Assembly: GCA_023257655.1 (NCBI GenBank)
Contig: JALRBQ010000018.1
Coordinates: forward strand, 1-64,000
Source of the DNA: Pseudomonadales bacterium
Lineage (GTDB): Bacteria; Pseudomonadota; Gammaproteobacteria; Pseudomonadales; Pseudohongiellaceae
DNA length: 64,000 bases
Reading direction: 5' to 3'
The position numbers and the translations under genes are program-made. The notes below the pieces were generated by a model. It saw only the letters and a program-made list of their open reading frames with translations, had not been told where the DNA came from and did not search any database. Position 1 is the stretch's first letter, and every line of letters starts with the position of its first letter. Of the stretch, positions 1 to 8,802 are shown one piece after another.

Positions 1-66
1 TTAACACCAGCAGCGTATGCAAGACAGCTGGCTATGAACGCAGTTACAGTTAACCCCGGACTCTAA
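1..66 (+). CDS. C-terminal tail of a probable IS3-type transposase (partial)
   Basis: An open frame enters from the left edge and ends at TAA 64-66, giving a tail that begins LTPAAYARQLAM. A TPxxYA segment close to the C-terminus is typical of IS3-family OrfB transposases, where it follows the last catalytic region. The stop lies about 26 bases before the point where integrase similarity is lost on the other strand, a usual distance from transposase stop to IS end. Only 21 residues are visible, so the family assignment is tentative. Confidence 0.4.
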   Translation, partial: LTPAAYARQLAMNAVTVNPGL

Positions 67-538
67 AGCCAAGTGCTACTGAGGACGGGGGGACGTCGAT
101 CTGATCAAGCGTAATCCTAGCCAAATCTGGAAAAAGATAGCGCCTGATTATGCTTTCATTGCGGGTGTAGTGTGATTCAGACCAATTAATTCTATTGTGA
201 GCGAGATAATCTCTAGCAGTTGCACCAAAGGTTCTAGCATCATCTGAGGCATGCCTCGTTCGCTTCACGCGCTTGGCTATAACTGGGTCTTGATTAGTGG
301 CAACTAGCTGCCGCGCTTCTATTGCTTTAGCTCGTGCGATCGTCAAACTTATAGTCGGATAAGAACCTAGGCTCACTGTTCGTTCTTTACCACCAAAACG
401 GTACCGCAATAACCATGCCCTCGATCCATTCGGACTAACCCGCAGTCTTAGACCATTGCCGTCATTGAGGTAGTAGATTTTTTGCTTCGGTCTAGCTGCC
501 TTACATTGCGCATCTGTAAGTAGTTTTTCGCCAGCCAT
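50..538 (-). pseudogene. P4-type tyrosine integrase, 3'-truncated
   Basis: The protein starts MAGEKLLTDAQCKAARP and shows the N-terminal arm-binding domain (DUF4102 type, with DGNGLRLRV and WLLRYRFGGKERTVSLG) and the beginning of the SAM-like core-binding domain. Family members have about 400 residues. This copy ends after about 162, before the catalytic domain, so the R-H-R-Y residues are missing. Similarity stops near position 90, where the sequence changes to a probable IS end. ATG 538 is preferred over upstream starts because the region above it is repeat-rich. The gene lies just downstream of the 3' end of tRNA-Sec and points away from it, the usual arrangement of an integrase at its attachment tRNA. 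Non-functional as seen. Confidence 0.85.
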
Positions 539-548
539 AATCGCCTCC

Positions 549-626
549 AGTACCCAATCTAGTACCCAAAGATAATGGCGCACTTGGTGAAGTTCAATAC
601 AGCATAGTGAATTAAAAGTACCCAAA
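549..626. repeat. Three copies of an AGTACCCAA(A/T) repeat, probable integrase arm sites
   Basis: Copies lie at 549-558, 561-570 and 617-626. Read on the integrase strand they are TTGGGTACT with small differences. They sit between the integrase start and the tRNA 3' end, where P4-type integrases bind arm sites and repress their own promoter. The role is inferred from position only. Confidence 0.5.
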
Positions 627-641
627 ATACAGGGTATTTTG
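623..641. repeat. Perfect 8-bp inverted repeat
   Basis: CAAAATAC at 623-630 and GTATTTTG at 634-641 are separated by three bases. The palindrome abuts the third arm-like repeat, between integrase and tRNA-Sec. It could be an operator or directionality-factor site of the old element. Function unknown. Confidence 0.45.
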
Positions 642-650
642 TAGCACAAT

Positions 651-680
651 AAAGTTTAGTGAAGTTTAGTGAAGCTGAGT
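651..680. repeat. Three tandem 10-bp units next to the tRNA-Sec 3' end
   Basis: Units AAAGTTTAGT (651-660), GAAGTTTAGT (661-670) and GAAGCTGAGT (671-680) run directly up to the CCA end of tRNA-Sec. They may be recombination-accessory sites of the integrated element or simple slippage repeats. Confidence 0.5.
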
Positions 681-681
681 G

Positions 682-777
682 TGGCGGAAGAGGCAGGAGT
701 CGAACCCACCAAGCCTGTCATTAACAGACTTCACCGGGTTTGAAGTCCGGGCACCCCACCGGGGATGATACTCTTCC
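682..777 (-). tRNA. selC: tRNA-Sec (anticodon UCA)
   Basis: The transcript begins GGAAGAGTATC and ends CTCTTCCGCCA with CCA encoded. It is 96 nt, in the range for selenocysteine tRNAs. The anticodon loop is CUUCAAA (anticodon UCA), closed by CCGG/CCGG with an A-C pair at the loop base. The long variable arm pairs AAGTCTG with CAGGCTT. The T loop is TTCGACT. This tRNA delivers selenocysteine at UGA codons followed by a SECIS, with SelA, SelB and SelD (not in this window). The same region holds a truncated integrase, as is common at selC, a known integration hotspot. Confidence 0.95.
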
Positions 778-826
778 ACCGCCGAGTCTAGCACAACCGG
801 CTCTGCTGTGAAGCACACGCCAGATC

Positions 827-1621
827 CTAGCGTACCGAGTTCAATCCCCAGTCGTAGCGGTCATAACGCAACGGCAAATCTCCGTCCTTCAATGCCTGCT
901 GTTCCCGGGGATTTAATCCCAGCACGTCGACGTAGCGCAGCAGGAAATCCGCTATCGAATCGACTCCTTGCCAACTCTGTTTGAAATCGATCGCATACCA
1001 ATCGAAAATTCTGGAGACATACAGTCGCCCGTCTCTGGTGTAGTTGCGTGAGCGATCCGAAAGAAACAGACGCGTATTGTCTTCGAGCTGCGCGGACAAG
1101 CGTGCTCCGATGTAGGCTTCGGCGCGCAGCGGCGGGCAACCAATTGCGGCGCAGTTGACCGCGAAATGAATGCGCGGCTCCCGGAAGTTACCCGAGTCTC
1201 GAATCAAATCGTGTTCGATCTCATCCAGAGAGACCTGACCCCCAAATAACGACACAATGGGTTGTTTCCAGGGTGAACGAAACAGCGTACCAAGATCGCG
1301 GATGGAGTCGATGCCGGGTAAATTGTGGGCTACCAGGTCAACAGTAGCGGCATTATACAGATTGATTAAGAATGCGAGTTGCGCGTCCTTGGACCAGGAC
1401 TCGAAATCCGACTCGGAAACAGTCGCCGCGGCAGCGAGATAGGCTCTGAGTTCCGCTTTGTCTTCCTGCATGCCACGGTAGTCCACCTGGGTTGCCTGTC
1501 CGCCCGCGAGGACCTTGACGTGGGCTTGCAGAAGCTGATTCCAGAGGGTGTGATCGAACTCTTCCCCGGCCTTCGCCGAGCCCGCGCAAAGACAAAGTAT
1601 CAACAACAGTCGTACCGGCAT
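827..1621 (-). CDS. DUF547 domain protein, exported
   Basis: A 264-residue protein with an N-terminal signal peptide (cleavage probably after SAKA, about residue 18). The rest is a DUF547 domain, recognisable from the AFLINLYNA, IHFAVNCAAIGCPPLR and SRIFDWYAIDF segments. The conserved Cys-His residues of the family are present, but its biochemical role is unknown. It is probably periplasmic or lipid-associated. It is transcribed alone, away from the KAS III gene, and a divergent 292-base gap separates them in which I see no clear promoter. Confidence 0.85.
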   Translation of the reverse strand: MPVRLLLILCLCAGSAKAGEEFDHTLWNQLLQAHVKVLAGGQATQVDYRGMQEDKAELRAYLAAAATVSESDFESWSKDAQLAFLINLYNAATVDLVAHNLPGIDSIRDLGTLFRSPWKQPIVSLFGGQVSLDEIEHDLIRDSGNFREPRIHFAVNCAAIGCPPLRAEAYIGARLSAQLEDNTRLFLSDRSRNYTRDGRLYVSRIFDWYAIDFKQSWQGVDSIADFLLRYVDVLGLNPREQQALKDGDLPLRYDRYDWGLNSVR

Positions 1622-1913
1622 TTTCCGTAGTTTCCTTCAACAAAGACCTGGGTTAAACCTCTGAGACCGGAGCGACCCCGAGGCTATTCAGCCTGCACAA
1701 AATAAAGTATGCTTCGTGGATACTTTGCAGCAGCCCGACTGCGCACTGGCCCGATGCAGGAACCCGCGTTCCGCAAGAATAATGACAGCCAGACACCAGA
1801 ACAAGTAAACCAGAAGAAAAGCGACGACCACACCCTGAGAATTGGCAGAACCAACCGGCGATCCGATCCCGGTTAGCACGCAGTGCCGCCTTGCGACCCT
1901 TTGGAGAGAACGG

Positions 1914-3002
1914 ATGCAACACGCCAAGATTACCGGATGGGGAAAATGCGTACCCCCGGCGGTACTCACCAATGCCGACCTGATGACCTTCATGGATACT
2001 ACCGATGAATGGATCACATCACGCACCGGCATCAAGGAACGGCGCATCTGCCACTGCAATTTTTCCGACATGGCTATCGTCTCCGCCCAGCGCGCCCTTG
2101 CCGCTGCCGATCTCGATCCGAAAGATCTCGACCTCATCCTGCTCGGCAGTCTCACGAATGACAGCCTGTGTCCGAACACGGCTTCCATCGTGGCAGACGC
2201 CATAGGCGCGACCAATGCCGCCGCCATCGATATCAATACTGCCTGCACCGGGTTTCTCTATGGCCTGCACATTGGCACCAATCTGATCAAGGCTGGCGCC
2301 CACAGGAAGGTGCTCGTCATCGGTGGTGAATTTATCTCACACTACATGAACTGGAGCCGTCGTGACGTTGCCGTTTTGTTCGGCGATGCCTGTGGCGCGG
2401 TTACGATCGAAGCAACGGAAGACGAAGTCGGACTGCTTGCATCCCGCATCGGTTGTGAGGCAGACGCCAAGTACGCCATCCAGATCACCAATCTGGGTTC
2501 AGCGTACAGCCGACTGAGCGACGAATTTCTCTATGTTGGCTGGAATTTTCAAGGCCAGGAAGTGTTCAAGCGCGCGGTCAAGGCCATGGCATATGCCTGT
2601 GAAGAAGTGCTCAAACAGACCGGCCTTACTGTGGATGACATCAAGCTGGTGGTACCTCACCAGGCCAACCAGCGTATTCTGGATGCATTGGCGAAACGAC
2701 TCGGCATCGACGCTGACAAGGTATTCGTCAACGTCGACAAGTACGGCAACACTTCGGCAGGCACCATTCCGGTCGCACTCGCTGAATCCCTGGAAGCGGG
2801 ACTCATCGCTCCCGGCGATTATGTCTTGACCGCTTCGTTCGGCGCGGGTCTGACCTGGGGTGCTGGTCTGATTCGATGGGGAGATCGGGTCACGCCTCTG
2901 CGCGAATCAACAGCTGAACTGCCGCACTGCAATCAAACTGCATTGGAAGTGCTCGCGCCACATATCGCCCGTTACAACGAACACGCCAAACGCAATTCCT
3001 GA
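1914..3002 (+). CDS. 3-oxoacyl-ACP synthase III family protein (FabH-like)
   Basis: A KAS III thiolase-fold enzyme that condenses an acyl-CoA-type starter with a malonyl-type extender. The catalytic triad is visible: Cys111 in INTACTGF, His in PHQANQRI and Asn in NVDKYGNTSAGTIP. ATG 1914 is chosen because GGAGAG lies just upstream, although the frame is open further. The protein has 362 residues, about 40 more than housekeeping FabH (317-320), with a C-terminal extension after WGAGLIRWGD. No other fatty-acid synthesis gene is adjacent, so it may serve a specialised lipid rather than primary initiation. Confidence 0.85.
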   Translation: MQHAKITGWGKCVPPAVLTNADLMTFMDTTDEWITSRTGIKERRICHCNFSDMAIVSAQRALAAADLDPKDLDLILLGSLTNDSLCPNTASIVADAIGATNAAAIDINTACTGFLYGLHIGTNLIKAGAHRKVLVIGGEFISHYMNWSRRDVAVLFGDACGAVTIEATEDEVGLLASRIGCEADAKYAIQITNLGSAYSRLSDEFLYVGWNFQGQEVFKRAVKAMAYACEEVLKQTGLTVDDIKLVVPHQANQRILDALAKRLGIDADKVFVNVDKYGNTSAGTIPVALAESLEAGLIAPGDYVLTASFGAGLTWGAGLIRWGDRVTPLRESTAELPHCNQTALEVLAPHIARYNEHAKRNS

Positions 3003-3096
3003 TTCCGGCTCCGCTACCACCCATCACGCCGACCGCGTTATGCTTCCCCGATCCTCGCGATCGCGCGGACTGAATCGCAACCGCAGGAGCCACACC

Positions 3097-3432
3097 TTGT
3101 CATTGTCATTTCTGTTCTGGGCCACCCTCGTTATCGCGTTCATCAGTTTCTGGTGGCAGAGCGACAAGGTGAAGGCCACCGCGCTGCGGCACGTTTACCA
3201 ATACTGCAAGCAACAAAGTTTGCAGGTGCTGGACCAGACAATGGTGCTCAATGGGCTGTGGTTTCAGCGCAATGATGACGGCGCAATTCAGCTCCGACGT
3301 CGCTATGTTTTCGAATTTACCTCAACCGGCGAAGAACGCTATCGTGGCAGCGTCGAGATCAGTGGTAACCGGTTGCAGCGAATCACACTGCCACCTCACA
3401 TCCTGCCGGAAGTGCCGCAGCAATTGCACTGA
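3097..3432 (+). CDS. DUF3301 family small membrane-anchored protein
   Basis: A protein of about 111 residues with one N-terminal transmembrane segment (LSFLFWATLVIAFISFWW), then a soluble part with YCKQQSLQVLDQTM, GLWFQRN and RYVFEFTSTGEERYRG, matching DUF3301 of gammaproteobacteria. Function unknown. TTG 3097 is preferred because AGGAG lies 7 bases upstream and family members begin directly with the membrane segment. An ATG at 3040 would add 19 basic residues without a ribosome site. It ends convergently against the MATE pump gene. Confidence 0.75.
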   Translation: MSLSFLFWATLVIAFISFWWQSDKVKATALRHVYQYCKQQSLQVLDQTMVLNGLWFQRNDDGAIQLRRRYVFEFTSTGEERYRGSVEISGNRLQRITLPPHILPEVPQQLH

Positions 3433-3445
3433 GCTTCGCGCTCAG
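3429..3445. terminator. Small hairpin spanning two convergent stop codons
   Basis: CTGAGC (3429-3434) and GCTCAG (3440-3445) pair around a five-base loop and contain both stop codons of the convergent genes. No U-run follows, so termination is uncertain. Confidence 0.3.
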
Positions 3446-4767
3446 ATTGCCCGACGCAGACCCGGATAATACAGGGCCAACGCGCCGGCACGGGCCACAA
3501 CATAGATGATCATGGCCCACCATAAGCCCGAAACACCCCACCGCGTCGCCAGCATCCACCATGCCCCCAGAAATACCGCAAGCGACAAGGCCGCGGCATT
3601 ACGCATCTGCGCGGTGTACGAGACACCGATAAAGATACCGTCGAGCTGGAAGGCTGCGAACGACAGCAAAATATAAATAGCGGCAAGACCGAGCAGTTCG
3701 CCGGCAGCGGTGCGCACTGAAAGCAGGTCCGTGAGTCCCGCCACGGCAAGCTCTCCTCCCCACCAAACTCCTCCCGCCAACAGAATTGCAGTGATTGCTG
3801 CCAATACCGTCGAGCGTCGGACCGCGACATCGAACCGAGACCGCTGCCCGGCACCCAGAGCTGATCCGACGAGCGACTCCACCACGAACGCGTAGCCATC
3901 GAGGAAGAAGGCGGCGAACGAGATGAGTTGCATCAGGATATGATTAGCGGCCAACACCACGGCGCCATAAAGCGCGCTCTGATTGATGAAAAACCCGAAC
4001 GAGAACACGAGCAGAAGTGTGCGCAGCATGATGTCGGCGTTGGCGAGCAGCGTCTTGCGCAGAGCCGCGGGCTCCAGAATGCGGGCCAGGGACAGGAAGG
4101 GCTGCCCATGTGTGTTGCGCGCGGCCAGCTCCCGATAAATCAACAACCCGGCAAACAGGACTGTCGTCCATTCCGCGACAACTGTACCCAGGGCGATACC
4201 TGCAACTCCCAGACCGAGCACCCCGGCAAACAACACGTCGAGCACGATGTTGAGGCCATTCAGCAACACCTGCACCAGTAACAGTTGCTTGCTGTTACCG
4301 AGCCCGATCAACAGCCCCATCAGAGCGAAGTTCGTCAGTGTCGCAGGCGCACCCCAGATGCGGATCATGAAATACTGCCCAGCGAGGGTTTCGACATCTG
4401 CGCCGCCATCGAGCAAGGCAAAGGCGACGACGCGAATCGGGACTTGCAGCAGAATCAATCCCTGGCCGAGCCCGAGTCCCAACAACACCGAGCGGCCAAG
4501 CACGGCGCGAATCTCAACCTCATCCCCGGCACCAACCGCCTGCGCCGTAAAACCGGTCGTTCCCATGCGCAGAAATCCAAAACTCCAGTAGACGAAGCTG
4601 AAGATCAGGGCTCCGAACGCAATGGCACCGAGGTCTTCCACGAGACCAACATTGCCAATCACCGCCGTGTCCACCAGACCCAACAGGGGCACCGCCGCAT
4701 TCGCCAGGATTATGGGCCAGGCCTTTTGCAGGATGTAGGTGTAGCTGATAGTGGCGGGTTCGGTCAT
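3442..4767 (-). CDS. MATE family efflux transporter (DinF-like)
   Basis: A 441-residue inner-membrane protein with about twelve hydrophobic segments and the MATE/DinF features near the N-terminus: AWPIILANAAVPLLGLVDTA, followed by GAIAFGALIFSFVYWSFGFLRMGTTGFTAQA. Members export cationic drugs or metabolites using H+ or Na+. The length is normal. ATG 4767 starts the family-typical region directly. It is a single gene, convergent with the DUF3301 gene. The substrate cannot be predicted. Confidence 0.88.
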   Translation of the reverse strand: MTEPATISYTYILQKAWPIILANAAVPLLGLVDTAVIGNVGLVEDLGAIAFGALIFSFVYWSFGFLRMGTTGFTAQAVGAGDEVEIRAVLGRSVLLGLGLGQGLILLQVPIRVVAFALLDGGADVETLAGQYFMIRIWGAPATLTNFALMGLLIGLGNSKQLLLVQVLLNGLNIVLDVLFAGVLGLGVAGIALGTVVAEWTTVLFAGLLIYRELAARNTHGQPFLSLARILEPAALRKTLLANADIMLRTLLLVFSFGFFINQSALYGAVVLAANHILMQLISFAAFFLDGYAFVVESLVGSALGAGQRSRFDVAVRRSTVLAAITAILLAGGVWWGGELAVAGLTDLLSVRTAAGELLGLAAIYILLSFAAFQLDGIFIGVSYTAQMRNAAALSLAVFLGAWWMLATRWGVSGLWWAMIIYVVARAGALALYYPGLRRAI

Positions 4768-5098
4768 GTCAGACTCAGGGCAGCGGCCGCGTCAGTGGTC
4801 ACCGATCGGCAGGAGGATTTCGGCGCGGATTATACCTTCGCCAGCAGTCTCGCTCACACTCTGGCTCGTCTCGCCTGGAGATGGGCAGCACATCGCATTA
4901 CGCGGGGCGGTCCACCAGGCTCGCTCTTTGAACCTACTCCCTCAAACTCAGCCCTTGCACCTAGCCCTTCAACCCAGTTCCCTGGCCATCTCTCCAGAAC
5001 GCCCTGCCCAGAACACCCTGTCCACAACGCCCTGCCCAGAACTTCCTGTCCAGAACTCCCTTTCATCAGCTTCAGGATAATTTATTTGTAAAGTTAGC
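4768..5098. other. Intergenic region without a recognisable gene
   Basis: The region between the MATE gene and the membrane-protein/XRE operon. Its right half is pyrimidine-rich and carries a 14-bp tandem repeat array (4995-5064). Open frames here are poorly supported and contain the repeat. No tRNA or clear small RNA is seen. Confidence 0.6.
4995..5064. repeat. Five imperfect tandem copies of a 14-bp unit
   Basis: Units begin at 4995, 5009, 5023, 5037 and 5051, with the form CAGAACNCCCTGYC. Copies differ at one to four positions. More degenerate CCC-rich segments precede the array. It lies upstream of the XRE operon promoter. Possibly a minisatellite, or binding sites spaced about 1.3 helical turns apart. 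Confidence 0.7.
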
Positions 5099-5127
5099 TT
5101 GACAATATGTCAATGTCACTATACCTT
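5099..5127 (+). promoter_or_regulatory. Promoter with palindromic operator overlapping the -35
   Basis: TTGACA (5099-5104) is a perfect -35 box, and TATACC/TACCTT at 5120-5127 is a plausible -10 with 15-17 bp spacing. The -35 forms one arm of the perfect palindrome TTGACAATATGTCAA (5099-5113). A repressor there would block polymerase, and the XRE protein encoded by the operon is the obvious candidate. Confidence 0.6.
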
Positions 5128-5174
5128 GCGGATTATCAAGTTTGCTTTACATTATGACAAGAGGAGTTTACAAC

Positions 5175-5615
5175 ATGAATGCCACCCCCGAACCCAACGA
5201 CGATCCCCTCTGGTGTAACAGCCTGCTGAGCTCCGGCAAACGCACCTGGCAATACGAGAAACGCTTTGCCCTGTGGATGCTGGCGTGGGCCGTGGTGGTA
5301 GGAATCTGCATGTACCTGCTGAGGCATGATCTGGTGGCTTCGCCCTATAACTGGTTCGTTGCCTCGATACCGCTGATCCTGATAGTCCTGCCACTGCGTG
5401 CCTACTACATCTTCTATCGCCACGCGGATGAACTGATTCGCAAGATCCAGATGGAAGCGGTTGCGGTGGGATTCTTTGTCGGCGTGACCTACGCCATGGC
5501 ACACAGACTGCTGGAGGCCGCGGGTCTCCAGCCAGCCAGCGCCGCCGACACTGGCGTGATGATGCTGTTCGCCTTCGGCTTCGCGCAGATCTATGGCGCC
5601 TGGAAGTACCGATGA
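5175..5615 (+). CDS. Integral membrane protein of unknown function, paired with an XRE regulator
   Basis: A 146-residue protein with a hydrophilic N-terminus (MNATPEPNDDP) and about four membrane segments (ALWMLAWAVVVGICMYLL; WFVASIPLILIVLPL; VAVGFFVGVTYAMAH; VMMLFAFGFAQIYGAW). ATG 5175 follows AAGAGGAG at good spacing, and upstream ATGs lack a ribosome site. Its stop overlaps the start of the XRE gene (ATGA), so the two are translationally coupled. I cannot assign a family with confidence. Confidence 0.8.
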   Translation: MNATPEPNDDPLWCNSLLSSGKRTWQYEKRFALWMLAWAVVVGICMYLLRHDLVASPYNWFVASIPLILIVLPLRAYYIFYRHADELIRKIQMEAVAVGFFVGVTYAMAHRLLEAAGLQPASAADTGVMMLFAFGFAQIYGAWKYR

Positions 5616-5803
5616 AGAATCAGATCAAGGTACTGCGCGCCCAGTGGGATCTGTCCCAGGCGGCGCTTGCTGACAAACTCGATGTGTCGCGCCAGACAAT
5701 CAATGCCATCGAGACGGGCAAGTATGATCCGAGCCTGCCACTGGCCTTCAAGATTGCCCGACTGTTCGAACTGCCTATCGAGGAGATCTTCAGTGAAGAG
5801 TGA
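5612..5803 (+). CDS. XRE family (Cro/CI-type) transcriptional regulator
   Basis: A 63-residue protein consisting of a single helix-turn-helix (IKVLRAQWDLSQAALADKLDVSRQTINAIE). It resembles the short regulators paired with small membrane proteins, which begin KNxIKxLRxxxxLSQ. The typical second helix SQAALADKL and recognition helix SRQTINAIE are intact. It starts inside the stop of the preceding gene and probably acts on the palindrome at 5099-5113 to control its own operon. Confidence 0.88.
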   Translation: MKNQIKVLRAQWDLSQAALADKLDVSRQTINAIETGKYDPSLPLAFKIARLFELPIEEIFSEE

Positions 5804-6083
5804 GACTCGGATTGAAGCGACAGAACCTGCGCTGGTATGCATGGGCATCCGAGGCCTCGCCAGGCTGGTGCTGACGCTCGTCGAACTGATGCAACGTCGC
5901 GGCTTGCGAGGGCTGTTGATTCTCGGTGCTTCGGCGTATCCTGTGCTCGCTGTTACTGCGCGTGTCCCAACGCTGGCCGTGCGGCGCAGCGACGACGGTG
6001 ATTCCGCCGCGACATCCGACAGCCAGACCCGGCTGCCTCGGCTCGTGTTTGCCAGCCACAACCCACGGGGATATTCTGCATGA
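5793..6083 (+). CDS. Small protein of unknown function bridging the XRE and Yip1 genes
   Basis: A 96-residue frame from GTG 5793, overlapping the end of the XRE gene by 11 bases and ending in an ATGA overlap with the Yip1 gene. It has GC-rich third positions like real genes here. A central hydrophobic stretch (LRGLLILGASAYPVLAV) follows an amphipathic region, then a polar tail. No family is recognised and no strong ribosome site is visible. The tight fit between two genes is the main support. Confidence 0.45.
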   Translation: MKSETRIEATEPALVCMGIRGLARLVLTLVELMQRRGLRGLLILGASAYPVLAVTARVPTLAVRRSDDGDSAATSDSQTRLPRLVFASHNPRGYSA

Positions 6084-6808
6084 CCGATACCAATCCAGTT
6101 GCAAGCGCACCGACCAGCCGCTCTCCTCTGACCACGCTGATCAATATTCTCACTGCACCAGGAGAAGCATTCGCCGCGCTCCAGCGGCACCCTACGAAGC
6201 TGTTTCCACTGGCACTGATCGTGGTCTGCACGGCGCTGGTGATGTTCTGGTATTTCTCGATTGTGGATTTTGACTGGTATGTGGATGACACACTCGCGGG
6301 TCGGGGCAACCTGTCCGAAGAGCAGCTCAAGGCGGCGCGAGAAGCGATGCTGTCAATCTCGCAGGGCCGCTTTACCCTGATCGGGATGATTGGCAGTTGC
6401 GTCGGCGCGCTCGTCACCTATGTGCTGCTCGCAGGCTACCTGACGATGAGTTCGGCCCTAGGTGGCGACAAGTACCGTTTTGGCCATTGGTTTTCACTCG
6501 TGTGCTGGAGCAATATTCCGGCGCTGATTGGAGTCGTCGGCATGGCGGTCACCATCGCTCTCAGCCCCAATGGGCAACTCAGCGCCTACGATCTGAATCC
6601 GCTGACGCTGGCTAATCTCGGCGTGGTTGCAGGCACCGAATTCCAGACCATGCTAAGCGTCATCAGCCTGCCGATGTTATGGACGATCGCACTGCTTGTG
6701 ATCGGCTACCGACAGTGGTTGCAGGCGAGCTGGATCAAGGCTGCAGCGGTGGTTCTTGCACCTTATCTCCTGATACTCGGCGTCTCAACGTATTTTGCCC
6801 TCACCTGA
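6080..6808 (+). CDS. Yip1 domain membrane protein
   Basis: A 242-residue protein with a short polar N-terminus, the motif LINILTAPGEAFAALQRHP typical of bacterial YIP1 proteins, and about five membrane segments. Such proteins often lie directly before MacAB-like ABC exporter genes, as here, and are thought to assist membrane trafficking or export, though the bacterial role is not established. The start overlaps the previous frame (ATGA). A 91-base gap leads to the adaptor gene. Confidence 0.82.
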   Translation: MTDTNPVASAPTSRSPLTTLINILTAPGEAFAALQRHPTKLFPLALIVVCTALVMFWYFSIVDFDWYVDDTLAGRGNLSEEQLKAAREAMLSISQGRFTLIGMIGSCVGALVTYVLLAGYLTMSSALGGDKYRFGHWFSLVCWSNIPALIGVVGMAVTIALSPNGQLSAYDLNPLTLANLGVVAGTEFQTMLSVISLPMLWTIALLVIGYRQWLQASWIKAAAVVLAPYLLILGVSTYFALT

Positions 6809-6899
6809 TCGGAAAATGTGCTAGGGTGCGCGCAGTAGTGTAACGCCCGCCGCTAGCGACCGTCTTATGTACAGACCCACCAGGAATAACAGCACCGCT

Positions 6900-8081
6900 A
6901 TGAACCCGAAGAAGCTTATCATCATCCTCCTTATCGCCGGCGTTGCCATCGCACTGCCCTTCATCAATCGGGCGGTATTCGGCACGGATGCGAAGGAAGT
7001 CAATGTCGCAACCTTGAGTCAGCGCGTGATCAGCCCCTCTATCCTCGCGTCCGGCTTCCTCGCTCACGAAGAAGAAGTGTTACTGAGCTCGGAAGTGATT
7101 GGCAAAGTCACCGCGCTGTATGTCGAGGAAGGCGATGTGGTGCAACAGGGGCAACTGGTCCTGCAGGTCGACGACAAGAATCTGCTGGCAGGACTGGAAC
7201 AAACCGAAGCAGCGGTCCGACTCAACACGATCGATATCGAACGCCAGGAAGTCCGCATCGACAATCTTCGTCGGCAATTTGAACGCACGGAGAGCCTGCA
7301 TTCGCGCAAGATGGTTGGCGATGACGAATATGAGTCGATCAAGAACCAGCTCGACCTCGCGGTGATCGATCTGAAATCCTCGCGCGAGCGCCTGGCACAG
7401 GCAAAGGCCCAGCTCGATCAGGTCAATGACCAGTTAAGCAAGACCAAGATCGTTTCGCCCATCGATGGCGTCGTGACCAGTCTCGACATCAAGGTCGGCG
7501 AGACCGCGATCGCCAGCTCTACCAATATTCCCGGTTCATCCCTGATGACAATCGCCAACCCCGCCAGTATCTACACCGAAGTGCTCGTAGATGAGGCCGA
7601 TATTGCCAACGTCGCCGTCGGCCAGCGCGTCGAGGTCGTCGCCATCGCCTACCCCGACCAGCCCATGCTGGGGGAGGTTCGCTACATCGCCAACACCGCC
7701 AAGGTGGCCCAGGGTCGCCAGGGACTCAGCTTCACCGTCGAGATTGACATCATCGATGCCGGTGGCGCACAGCTGCGTCCCGGCATGTCGTGCCGCGCAG
7801 AAATTTTCACACGCCAGGATCAGGAAGTGTCAGCGGTGCCAATTCAGTCAATTATTTTTGAGGAAGATCGCTCAGAACTGCGCAGTGAATATTTCATCTT
7901 CGTCAATGACAACGGGGTCGCCCGCAAGACGAAGGTGGATGTGGGCATCTCCGATGATGAATATCAGGAACTGACGAGCCAGATCGACGACAGCGTCGAG
8001 ATTGTCGTCGGACCCAATCAGGAATTGCGCCACCTGCTCGACGGCGATCGCATCGACACGACCCGCATCGAATTGCAATAG
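6900..8081 (+). CDS. HlyD/MacA-like periplasmic adaptor subunit
   Basis: A membrane-fusion protein linking an inner-membrane ABC exporter to an outer-membrane channel. It has an N-terminal anchor (LIIILLIAGVAIALPFI), the first half of the lipoyl/barrel-sandwich (VIGKVTALYVEEGDVVQQGQ), a coiled-coil hairpin of about 100 residues, the second lipoyl half (TKIVSPIDGVVTSLDIKVGE) and a beta-barrel domain. The length of 393 is normal. ATG 6900 gives a standard anchor; ATG 6867 would add 11 residues and neither has a strong ribosome site. It forms an operon with the ATPase and permease. Confidence 0.9.
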   Translation: MNPKKLIIILLIAGVAIALPFINRAVFGTDAKEVNVATLSQRVISPSILASGFLAHEEEVLLSSEVIGKVTALYVEEGDVVQQGQLVLQVDDKNLLAGLEQTEAAVRLNTIDIERQEVRIDNLRRQFERTESLHSRKMVGDDEYESIKNQLDLAVIDLKSSRERLAQAKAQLDQVNDQLSKTKIVSPIDGVVTSLDIKVGETAIASSTNIPGSSLMTIANPASIYTEVLVDEADIANVAVGQRVEVVAIAYPDQPMLGEVRYIANTAKVAQGRQGLSFTVEIDIIDAGGAQLRPGMSCRAEIFTRQDQEVSAVPIQSIIFEEDRSELRSEYFIFVNDNGVARKTKVDVGISDDEYQELTSQIDDSVEIVVGPNQELRHLLDGDRIDTTRIELQ

Positions 8082-8100
8082 ATCAGGCTGGCCTTCACGT

Positions 8101-8801
<701 letters not shown>

Positions 8802-8802
<1 letters not shown>

